Assembly (NCBI GenBank): GCA_035048815.1
Contig: JAUCBN010000049.1
Span: 3,541,501-3,605,500, forward strand
Direction: 5' to 3'
DNA length: 64,000 nt
Source: Abelmoschus esculentus
Lineage: Eukaryota > Streptophyta > Magnoliopsida > Malvales > Malvaceae
A program made the position numbers and the translations under genes. The notes beneath the pieces are model-generated. The model ran no database searches, was not told where the DNA came from, and saw only the letters and a program-made list of their open reading frames with translations. Positions within the stretch are counted from its first letter, which is position 1. Every line of letters starts with the position of its first letter. Of this stretch, positions 55,339 to 64,000 are shown in pieces.

Positions 55339-56028
55339 TTAAGTAACTGGAGGAGTGCATGCAAATGCATTTCCTAAGGTGTTTATCTCTTGTTGGCCAG
55401 AATTATAATTCAGATGTTGGTCACTCCCTTTTGCTTTATGTCCATCCTTATGTGCTGCTTCCACATTGAGCTTGATCTTTTTGCCAAATAGTCTACCGAG
55501 CATGCTCCCAAGGCAGGATATTTTGGTGTCTGTTGTGTGGATGGCTTTGCACTCTTCTGGATCATCATATTTTTTTAAATTGTGGAATGCATTGAGTTTG
55601 ACTTGTTGGTCATTAACCCTCATTGTCAACTCTCCATTTTTCACATCAATTAAGGTGCGTCCAGTTGCTAAGAAAGGCCTCCCCAATATGATTGGCGCAT
55701 TATCATCTGCTTCACAATCAAGGATAAGGAAGTCAGCGGGAAAAATAAACTTGTCTACCCTTACCAATATGTCATCAATTTTTCCTTCAAGGTGCACAAA
55801 TGATCTATCCGCTAGTTGAAGTACCACAGTTGTGGGTTTTTCTCTTCCTATTCCAAGCTTTTGGAAGACTGATTTCGGCATTAAGTTGAGGCTTGCTCCC
55901 AAGTCACATAGGGCCTTTCCTTCATAATGGTTACCTATCGCACAAGGTATGGTAAAGCATCCAGGATCCTTTAATTTTGGAGGCATGCGATTGTGCAACA
56001 TTGCCATGCATCCCTCAGTTGCTGCCAC
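55339..56028 (-). CDS. Protease of the minus-strand C element
   Basis: The frame encodes AATEGCMAMLHNRMPPKLKD, ALCDLGASLNLMPKSVFQ with the retropepsin catalytic Asp, QLADRSFVHLEGKIDDIL, PIILGRPFLATGRTLID and NDQQVKLNAFHNLKKYDD. It ends at the family-wide terminus GNAFACTPPVT and a stop at 55339. It is separated from gag by one in-frame stop (GAA to TAA) at about 56029-56031. The ATG at 56028 is internal to the ancestral gag-protease frame. Confidence 0.87.
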   Translation of the reverse strand: MAATEGCMAMLHNRMPPKLKDPGCFTIPCAIGNHYEGKALCDLGASLNLMPKSVFQKLGIGREKPTTVVLQLADRSFVHLEGKIDDILVRVDKFIFPADFLILDCEADDNAPIILGRPFLATGRTLIDVKNGELTMRVNDQQVKLNAFHNLKKYDDPEECKAIHTTDTKISCLGSMLGRLFGKKIKLNVEAAHKDGHKAKGSDQHLNYNSGQQEINTLGNAFACTPPVT

Positions 56029-56031
56029 TGT

Positions 56032-57885
56032 TTAAAACTCACCAAGCCTTTTTCTTTTAGATATCATGTCTTTCAAGAACTTATCGTAATTAGGCATCTG
56101 TTCAATTGCCTCAACGAATGGCAAGTTGATGTGGACTTGTTTGAGGATGTCTAAAAATTTTTTAAACTGGTGATCTTGATTTTGCTTTTTCAACCTTTGC
56201 GAGAAGGGTGGTGGTGGTCTCATCTCCTCTAGGGTTTCATGAGTTTTGAATTTAATACCTGGCATCATTGGGTCTTTTACTGTCTCGGCAGCTGGTTGAG
56301 GTGCTGCCGGTTTGTCTGCCTCGATAGAGTTTTCTGTTGGGATTTTTGAGGCCTGACTCTCTGGTTCAACATCCTGGTCCTCCCTATCTGATTCCTCTTG
56401 TATTGCCTGTGGGACTTTGTTTGCTGAACTGCTTAGTTTTTCTTTTAAATGTAGGCCACTTCTGGTTGTGATCACTTTACATTGCTCATGACCCATTCCC
56501 TTAGCAACTTCAGTATTGCTAGGTAATCCTCCTTGTGGTCTAGTGTTTTGTCTTTGAGCGAACTGACCAACCTGAGTTTCTAGAGTTTTAATAGTTGACT
56601 CTTGATTTTGCAGCCTCATCTCAGTCCTGTTCATGAAAGCATACGTACTTTTGATGAAATTACTGTTCTCTGCCATGTATGATTCTGTTTTCATCAGAAA
56701 GGACTTGAGAGTGTTCTCCAACGAACTTTCGGACTGCTACTGCGGCATCTGCTGCTGATAACTTGAGGTCTGATTAGTGGGATTCAAGGCATTATTAGGA
56801 TTGCTCCATGAAAAATTTGGGTGTCTTTTCCATGCCGGATTATATATGTTAGATATCATATTATTATTCCGGTTGTAGTTTCCCACATAAAAACCAGTTT
56901 CCTCATCTTGCACATACTCAGAAGAATTGATCGTTTTAACTCCATGCGTATTTTGTTGTAATTGCATGTTCTGAACCATCTTGGTTAGAGATGTCAATTG
57001 TGCTGCCACTGAATTGGATGTTTCGAGTTCATTCACTGTGGCTTGGAGTCTCATTCCTCCTCACCTAGATGTAGGGAACTGAAAATCATTCTTTGCGAGC
57101 TTGTTCAGAATCTCTATAGCTTCCTCAGGAGCTTTGTCAAGGATTGTCCCATTGGCCGAGGCATCCAGCATCATCCTTGTGGGGGCATTAGTGGCATTGT
57201 AGAACATTGTCACTTGTGTCCACAAGGGAAATCCATGTAATGGGCATCTATGCAATAACTGTCTATAGCGCTCCCATGCCTCGTACATTGGTTCATCATC
57301 TGCTTGTCGAAAAGAAGTAATTTCATTACGGATACGATCATATAAGTTAGTAGGGTTAAAACGCGTAATGAAATCTCGGCAGAGTTCACTCCAAGATCCT
57401 ATTGATCCTGCTGGAATGCTATTTAACCAGGTCTTGTCCCTATCCCTCAGTGAATAGGTAAACAATTTTAATCTCAAAATATCATCATGGACTCCTTGAA
57501 TTTTAAATGAGTTACAAACTTCCATGAAAGATTTGAGATGCTACCTGGCATCTTCAGTTGCAGACCCACTGAATTGTCCAATAGTATTCAGCATATTGAA
57601 CATGATAGGTTTGAGTTCAAAGTGTGTTGCTTCTATTTCTAGTGCAACGACTCTAGGGTTTAATCCATACAGATCTTCCACCAAGAAATCTCTAACAGTT
57701 AGCTGCCGCGGTAGTAGAGGCTGCGGCAAGGGTGGCTGCTGAAGTCCTCCGTGGCCAACAGGTATGTTTTGATCTACTTGATTTCCTACCATTGCTTGTT
57801 GGATTTGTCTCCTCAACCGATTCCGTGTACGTTCAATTTCAGGGTCAATCTCATACAACGGATTGGATGGGTTGACCCTGGTCAT
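56032..57885 (-). pseudogene. Gag of the minus-strand C element, three stops
   Basis: The start is the ATG at 57885 (MTRVNPSNPLYEIDPEIER). Gag core: LKSFMEVCNSFKIQGVHDD, LFTYSLRDRDKTWLNSIPAG, FITRFNPTNLYDRIRNEI, HGFPLWTQVTMFYNATNAP. Stops replace CAG near 57540, CGA near 57058 and CAG near 56734. The CCHC zinc knuckle seen in the plus-strand sister (CNSCGGNHNSSDC) is lost here (INSSEYVQDEETG). Coding resumes with SFMNRTEMRLQNQ-type text and PPPPFSQRLKKQNQDHQFKK to 56032. Confidence 0.88.
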
Positions 57886-57961
57886 ACACCAAAAAGAAAC
57901 CAAAGTAAAATAAAAAAATAACTAAAGCAAGAAAATAAAGAAAACAAAATTTAGTTGTCAA

Positions 57962-57979
57962 TCCCCGACAATGGCGCCA
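57962..57979 (-). other. Primer-binding site of the minus-strand C element
   Basis: The minus strand reads TGGCGCCATTGTCGGGGA, two mismatches to the tRNA-Asp complement. It lies six bases from the LTR end at 57986. Confidence 0.9.
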
Positions 57980-57985
57980 AAAACT

Positions 57986-59025
57986 TGTTGCGTGTAGAAA
58001 TAGCGCAAACTGTGCAGTGTACACGTCGCAAAGTAATAAAGTGATAAGTATTTATCGTGTATCGTCTCCACAGGGATTGGTGTACTTAATATGTCTTCTT
58101 TAATATTCTTGTCCTGTAAAAGTAAAGTAAAAACAAAAGTAGGAAGGATGTTTGACTAAACTAATTAAATAAAAACTAAATAAAGGTAGTGAGAACGAAT
58201 GAGGAGAGTGGGCAGGATCCAATTGCGTTGTACTGTGGAATCGATCGACTTGTTTCTGTCCAATGCTATCGCATGACTCTGCCTCGGCCAATGCTATCGC
58301 ATGACTCTGCCTCGGCAGTACTGCAGATTACTGCCTTGGCAGCGACAATGCGCGTCTGTCGCGGCAATCCCTAGATCTTGGTAGACCTCATTAAGATTCG
58401 GCAAAGTGTCCTTGGATGGCTCCGCTTATCACTAAGTCAAAACACTGTTGATAATCAGTCCTTGATGATACCTCCCGGCCTGAATCAATTATAACTATCA
58501 ACCAATCTCACACTACTTTTAGCCGCTGAAACTCTAACCTATCCCTAGGCCGAGTTAGTATTTTTCAAATACCGTACTTACTCATTTCGTGAATCTAACT
58601 CTCCCGAGTCTAAATAAATAGATTACTCACAAAGAATGGCAAAGAGTAAGCAAATGTTAATGTTTTATTGCATTGAAACGAGAAACAAAGTACAATCTCC
58701 TCTCACAAGTACTCGACAACCTTCACATAACCCTAAGAAAGCTTAGAACATAATGAAGAAAAGAACACAATAATTCTTAGGGTTGAACTCTCTCTAAATC
58801 GGCTCTCTTAATAATTTGGACGGCTATGGTATATATAGTCTAGGTCTAGGGCAAACCTTTCCTAAGTAGGAATACTACTTGGAGTAGGATTACAATTATT
58901 TCCAAAAATCAAATATTTCCAAGTTTATTTCAACTAGAAGGCTTTTCCCCCATGGCCTTTGACTTGGGCTTTGCTTGAGCTAGCCAGCTTCGATCCATGT
59001 GCTGCATGTCCAGAAACGTCCAGCG
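57986..59025 (-). mobile_element. 5' LTR of the minus-strand C element, U3 end missing
   Basis: It matches 51118-52140 of the 3' LTR. The first roughly 300 bp (TGATAAG onward) are absent: at 59025 the sequence switches to the plus-strand C LTR. A 28-bp direct duplication (58261-58288 and 58289-58316) carries the GCCTCGGC motif. CTGCCTCGGCAG lies at 58307-58318 and CTGCCTTGGCAG at 58331-58342. Confidence 0.88.
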
Positions 59026-59314
59026 TATTGGACAGAGACAAGTCAATCAAATCCACAATACAACATAACTGGATCCTGCCCTCTCTCTTAATCAGATTTC
59101 ATCCTTTTACTTAGTTTTCCTTATTTCAATTTATTTAGTTTCATCAAAACCCATATTACCTGTGTCTTTATTTTATTTCTTTTTACAGAGCAAGAAGACG
59201 AAGGAGGCATATTAAGTAGAGCAATCCCTGTGGAGACGATACACGATTATACTGATCACTTTATTACTTGTGATGTGTCCACTTGCAATAATTGTGCACT
59301 TTTGACACGCATCA
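59026..59314 (+). mobile_element. Plus-strand element C: last part of 5' LTR
   Basis: It corresponds to the final 290 bp of the family C LTR, with 'agcaatccctgtggagacga' and a terminus ...TTTGACACGCATCA. The middle of this LTR, between the parts at 51117 and 59026, is deleted. Confidence 0.85.
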
Positions 59315-59320
59315 AGTGTT

Positions 59321-59338
59321 TGGCGCCGTTGCCGGGGA
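59321..59338 (+). other. Primer-binding site of plus-strand C, perfect tRNA-Asp match
   Basis: TGGCGCCGTTGCCGGGGA is the exact complement of the last 18 bases of plant tRNA-Asp(GUC) including CCA. It starts six bases after the LTR. Confidence 0.95.
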
Positions 59339-59417
59339 TTGACAACTAAATTTTGTTTTCTTTATTTTCTTGCTTTTTAATTTTTATTTTTATTTTACTT
59401 GTTGTTTTTCTTGGTGT

Positions 59418-60635
59418 ATGACCAGGGTCAACCCTTTGTACGAGTTAGACCCAGAGATCGAACGTACACGGCAAAGGTTGAGGAGACAAATCCAAGAAGC
59501 TATGGCAGATCATCCGGCAGGACAAAACTTACCTGCCGGCAATGGAGGTCTTCCGCCGCCACCAGTGCCGTGGCAGCTTACTGTCAGAGATTTCCTAGAA
59601 GAGGATTTAAATGGGTTAAATCCAGGAGTCGTTACACCGAAAATAGAAGCAACCCACTTTGAGCTAAAACATGTCATGTTGAATATGCTCAACACTATTG
59701 GACAGTTTGGTGGGTCTATGACTGAAGATGCCAGGCAGCACCTCAAATCATTCATGGAGATATGCAACTCTTTCAAAATCCAAGGAGTCCATGAAGATGT
59801 CTTGAGATTGAAATTATTCCCCTATTCACTGAGGGATAGGGCAAAAACTTGGTTAAATAGCATTCCAGCAAGATCAATAGGATCTTGGAGTGAATTATGC
59901 CGAGATTTCATTACACGTTTTAATCCTTCAAATTTATATGATCGAATTCGTAATGAAATCACTTCTTTTCGACAGGCAGATGATGAACCTATGTACGAGG
60001 CATGGGACCGCTACAGAGAGTTATTGCACAAGTGTCTGTTGCATGGATTTCCCCTATGGACGCAAGTAACTATGTTCTATAATACCCCGAATGTCCCGAA
60101 AAGGATGATGTTAGATGCCTCGGCAAACGGAACACTCCTTGACAAATCACCTGAGGAAGCTATTGAGATACTAAACAAACTCGCAAAGAATGATTTTCAA
60201 TTCCCTACATCTAGGCGAGGAGGAGTAAGACGCCAAGCCACGGTGAATGAGTTAGAAACATCAAATTCAGTCGCAGCACAATTGGCCTCTCTTACTAAGA
60301 TGGTGCAAAATATGCAGCTACAGCAAAATACCCATGAGGTTAAGGTTATTGATTCCTTTTGCAATTCATGTGGAGGTAACCACAATTCTTCTGACTGTAT
60401 GGATCAAGAATCCAGCCTGTATGTTGGAAAATACAACCGAAACAATATGATGTCCAACACATACAACCCCTCATGGAAGAGGCATCCAAACTTGTCATGG
60501 AGTAATCCTAATAATGCCTTGAATCCAACCATCCAACCACCCAACCCCCAGGATTCCAGCAACCAATGCAACATCTGCCGTCGCCGCAGGTCTAGCAGCC
60601 AATGCCACAGCAGCAGATGCAACAACAGTCTGTAA
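59418..60635 (+). pseudogene. Gag of plus-strand C, long open frame
   Basis: The start MTRVNPLYELDPEIER lies at 59418; the open frame extends 16 codons upstream without homology. It covers the whole Gag core (DFLEEDLNGLNPGVVTPKIE, LFPYSLRDRAKTWLNSIPAR, FITRFNPSNLYDRIRNEI) and keeps the zinc knuckle CNSCGGNHNSSDC (CX2CX3HX4C). The SWSNPNNALNP segment follows. After about 60545 it shifts frame in the Gln-rich linker. A deletion near 60632 then removes the FMNRTEMRLQ segment present in other copies. Confidence 0.88.
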
Positions 60636-61942
60636 GTTGGAAACTCAGGTTGGGCAGTTTGCTCAAAACATAAACACTAGACCCCAAGGAGGACTACCTA
60701 GCAATACTGAAGTTGCTAAGGTAATAGGCCATGAACAGTGTAAGGCAATCACTACTAGGAGTGGTCTACAGCTAAAGGAAAAGATAGGAATTCCAGCAGG
60801 CCAAGTTATATCAACAGAACTAGAAAAAGAGGATTTGGGTGCTGAACAAACTGATCATGATAACACTGCCCCAGCAGAGAACTCAGCAGTTCCTGAACAA
60901 TCTGCCGAGACAGCAACAACCTTAGTGGTGCCAGGTATTAAGTTCCAAACTAAAGAAACCTTGGATGAGATGAGACCACCACCACCCTTCCCACAATGGT
61001 TGAAAAGCAAAAACAGGACCATCAATTTAAGAAATTTCTGGATATTTTAAAGCGAGTCCACATAAACTTACCATTCGTAGAGGCAATTGAACAAATGCCT
61101 AATTATGCTAAATTCTTGAAAGATATTGTGTCTAAGAGAAAGAGATTAGGTGAGTTCGAAACAGTGGCTGCTACCGAAGGATGCATGGCAATTCTACACA
61201 ATCGCATGCCACCAAAATTGAAGGATCCTGGATGCTTTATCATACCTTGTGCGATAGGTAATAACTATGAAGGTAAGGCCCTATGCGACCTTGGAGCAAG
61301 CATCAACCTAATGCCCAAATCTATTTTTCAAAAGCTTGGAATAGGAAGGGCAAAACCTACAAAGGTGATGCTCCAACTCGCGGATCGATCATATGTGCAA
61401 CCCGAAGGCAAAATCGAGGACATACTGGTAAGAGTTGATAAATTTATTTTTCCCGTTGACTTTCTTGTCCTTGATTGTGAAGTAGATGATAATGCACCGA
61501 TCATCTTGGGGAGACCTTTCCTTGCCACTAGACGAACACTAATTGATGTGGAGAAAGGAGAGTTGACAATGAGGGTCAATGACCAACAAGTCAAACTCAA
61601 TGCCTTCCACAATTTGAAAAGGCATGATGCTGTAGAAGAGTGCAAAGTCCTTCACAGCACAGATGTAGGCACAAATTTATCCTGTTTCAACAGCCATTGC
61701 CTTGGCAGTATGCTCTCAGGAAAGTGGAAATACGTTATGGCTGAGTATTTGGCTGGAAAAGTAAGGCACATGTGGAGGAAACCAACAAGACAACACGCTG
61801 TCCAGTCATAAAGGGTGCGGTAAAGATCAGGAAAAACAAAGATGGACATAAAGCCAATAGTCAACACTTGAAGAATCACTTTGGCCAACAAGAGATAATC
61901 ATCTTGGGAGATGCATTTGCATGCACTCCACCAGTGACATGA
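60636..61942 (+). pseudogene. End of gag and protease of plus-strand C
   Basis: 60637-61050 encodes ETQVGQFAQNINTRPQGG, ITTRSGLQLKEK and MRPPPPFPQ. A frameshift near 61005 leads into 60996-61811, which encodes DHQFKKFLDILKRVHINLPF, AATEGCMAILHN, ALCDLGASINLMPKS with the catalytic Asp intact, QLADRSYVQPEGKIEDIL and PIILGRPFLATRRTLID. A second frameshift between 61750 and 61840 precedes the conserved terminus GDAFACTPPVT with TGA at 61940-61942. Confidence 0.87.
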
Positions 61943-62431
61943 TCTCTCACCTTTCTTTTTATTATATTAGGATTAGTTTATTTTATATTTACTTTCTATA
62001 ATTTTTGCTTTTGCTTTAATTATTTTTCTCGTTTGTGTTTAATTTTTATTTAGGATAATGAGCAAGAATAAAGGAGAAATAGTTCACAGCAGGAATTCTG
62101 CCGAGGCAGAAAACAGTGTCAGAGCCGCAGTAGTTCCAACGGGCAGAACAGTGTAACGGCTAGTCTGCCAAGATTCCTGCCGCGACAGAAAAGGAAATGG
62201 TAGTAAAGACTAACGGCTACAAAACGGCTAGTGGTTCAAACGGTTACAAGTCCGAGGCCTATATAAGCAATCTCTCCCTCTTGAACTATTCACTCTTGCA
62301 TTCTTGTTTTCTTTAGAATATTTGATAATCTTGCTCTCACAATACTCTCTGCCTACTCACAACCCTTCTTGAAATTTGTATAATTTCTTCAAGAAAATCT
62401 CCAAGAACCTCAACCCTCAAAATACTTACTA

Positions 62432-63511
62432 ATGGCCACCTATAAACGTTTTTCCCCAGCCAATGTTGAAGACCGTTTCAACAGGTCCTTCATTGCTCGG
62501 CAGTTATGGGAGGAACAAGGGTTCCAACATTCCGATGAAGAAAATTACGGGATTGAGCATTACTTGTTCGACAGGATCAAGAATCAAGAATGGGAGATCT
62601 TTTGCCTACAACCTGCTCAGGCAAACGCCACCATCGTGCGGGAATTCTATGCGCACGGACCAAGCAAGGACTCTCTTTTTGTCCACTGCCGAGGCAGACC
62701 TGTCCAGCTTGATGCCGAGACCATCAACCAATTCTACGTCCTCACACCTGACCATGATGTACATGCTGAATTCATGAAGGATATCACTGCTAAGGATTAT
62801 GAATTGATTAAAGACGACCTTTGCTACGAGAATACTCCTTGGGAAACCGGTGCCCATAGAGGATCGGTAGCAAGGCAAAGTCTAAAACCCGAGGCCAAGC
62901 TTTGGAACACCTTTGTCAAGAGACGCCTTATCCCAACCTCCCATAACAGTACGGTGGATCGGAGAAGATTGGTGCTCATCCAATCAATCATCAACAAAAT
63001 GAGCATCAACGTTGGAGAAATTATCCTGCGAGAAATTTACGAATGCGGTAAGAAGATAGAGTACCACTATATTTCCCTTATTTAATTACTGGTATTTGAA
63101 ATGCTGCAGGTGTCCCTACGGCCGAGACAAATGAATTTACAGCCTATAGGAGAGGATGGACAAGAGAATTCTGCCATAAAATTATGCAGATCACACAGGC
63201 AGAACCAGTCCAGGAAACTCCCTAGTAGTTCATCGCTGATACTGCTGTCGAGGCCCAGTACACGGAAGACATGCCTAACACTGCCCAAACCACTGTCGCA
63301 GCAGACCCGTACCAGGAGATACTTCAACGGATGACAACTATGGATCTAAGGAAGCAAAGATACATGGAGTATCAGAGCGACTTCAATAGCACACTTGCCA
63401 ATATGATGCTCCCTGCCTTTCTAGACCAAGGGCTGCAGTTTCCAGAATTCCCCACCAACATGTTTGTCACAGCTGCACCATATACTGAGACTACACCAGC
63501 TCTAGGAGGAC
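62432..63511 (+). pseudogene. Accessory ORF (PTP-like) of plus-strand C, truncated
   Basis: It opens MATYKRFSPANVEDRFNRSF and follows the intact 53387-54868 protein closely to REIYECGKK at about 63054. A deletion or frameshift there replaces ERG and the next helix. Homology returns in other frames (TAYRRGWTREFCHKIMQ-like text near 63135) and from 63271 (AADPYQEILQRMTTMDL, PYTETTPALGG). It ends abruptly at 63511 where a C-family LTR starts. The motif CTGCCGAGGCAG at 62686-62697 lies within the coding part, as HCRGRP. Confidence 0.85.
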
Positions 63512-64000
63512 TGATAAGTGCTCAACTCACTATCACTTTTTACACCTTTTATGGGCATTAATCACCGAATTTGCACATACTCGGACCAATGCATGTACTT
63601 AATGTGATATATTTAGAAGTTAAGCTTATAAAGATAATATTTGTAGAAAAGGCAAGTTTTACTACATTTTTATATCTTTGCAGGAGAACCAGTGCCGTGA
63701 CAGCATTATGGTCGAGGCAGGACCTGATGCCGAGGCAGCAGCTGAGAGCCAAGAAGCAAGACTGTAAGCGATTGGAAGAGAAAAATCCAAGGGACGTTTC
63801 TGGACATAAAGCATATGAATCAGAGCTGGTTAGCATGAGGAAAAGCCCAAGACAAGGCCATGCGGGAAAGCCTCTTAGTTGAATTAAACTTGGAAATATT
63901 TTATTATGTACATGGCTTGTTCCCTACTCCAAGTTGTATTCTACTTAGGAAAGGTTTGCCCTAGGTCAAGCCTATATAAGACCTAGCCGCACAATGTATT
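63512..64000 (+). mobile_element. Family C LTR, start only
   Basis: It begins TGATAAGTGCTCAACTCACT and runs to the window edge. TATA box TATATAA at 63973-63979; GCCGAGGCAG motifs near 63715 and 63729. No polypurine tract precedes it; it abuts the accessory ORF directly. It is therefore either a separate C-family insertion, with left target bases AGGAC, or the 3' LTR after deletion of the intervening region. Confidence 0.85.

Larger units (their letters stand above)
51118..59025 (-). mobile_element. Minus-strand family C element nested in the plus-strand C LTR
   Basis: 3' LTR (51118-52442), polypurine module, accessory ORF (54868-53387), protease, gag, primer site, and a 5' LTR (57986-59025) lacking its first roughly 300 bp. 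No reverse transcriptase or integrase. The left end is a clean LTR terminus. The right end is broken, as is the host LTR, so a deletion across the right junction explains the absence of a target duplication. Confidence 0.85.

Noticed and set aside
51118..59025. Simple inversion between two inverted LTRs
   Set aside because: About 70 bp of LTR occurs on both sides of the breakpoints and a further LTR portion is missing, which a clean inversion would not give.
59321..59338. tRNA-Asp gene fragment
   Set aside because: Only the 18-base complement of the tRNA 3' end is present, directly after an LTR. This is a primer-binding site.

Overview
The window is plant nuclear DNA from a repeat-rich chromosomal region, almost certainly a eudicot. 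It is packed with nested LTR retrotransposons: Ty3/gypsy of the Athila type, Ty3 chromoviruses and one Ty1/copia. It also holds a plastid-derived insert and only about 2.3 kb that I cannot assign to a transposon. No bacterial-type genes, CRISPR arrays or intact single-copy housekeeping genes were seen. A Malvaceae-like source is a weak guess, based on ATCGAT-palindrome LTRs and a thionin-like small gene.

Layout. 1-1741: 3' part of a chromovirus LTR (family D). 1742-1918: scrap of chromovirus integrase. 1919-6329: 5' half of a copia element on the minus strand. 6330-24071: minus-strand Athila-like element G, interrupted by minus-strand Athila E (6999-19010). E itself carries a complete plus-strand element A (8626-16579, target duplication CTTAC). 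G gag is also split by solo LTR F (19810-22043). 24072-24702: host sequence with a small Cys-rich gene. 24703-39304: plus-strand Athila with both LTRs and target duplication GTTCT. It is the only element here with reverse transcriptase, RNase H and integrase. It is interrupted by solo LTR D (27429-30760), plastid trnV-UAC DNA (about 30861-31900) and a 1 kb insert in its 3' LTR. 39305-40838: host sequence with a truncated paralogue of the Cys-rich gene. 40839-42241: solo LTR B. 42359-43425: Athila 3' fragment joined to family B internal sequence (43426-46897). 46898-50775: B2, an LTR pair around a non-coding interior. 50776 to the end: plus-strand family C element, whose 5' LTR was invaded by a minus-strand element of the same family (51118-59025). 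A further C-family LTR begins at 63512.

How the pieces relate. Families A, B and C share one architecture: a tRNA-Asp primer site, gag, a retropepsin-like protease with a conserved natural C-terminus, then an accessory ORF resembling the 'putative plant transposon protein' domain. They then carry two stem-loop plus oligopurine modules and an LTR, with no reverse transcriptase or integrase. They look like a lineage mobilised in trans, perhaps by autonomous Athila relatives. Nearly all coding copies are broken, mostly by C-to-T or G-to-A stops. The most unusual signals are three kinds of 12-bp palindromes. CTGCCNNGGCAG is scattered through families A, B and C. GGTATCGATACC and GGTTTCGAAACC occupy the same position in two copies of LTR D.
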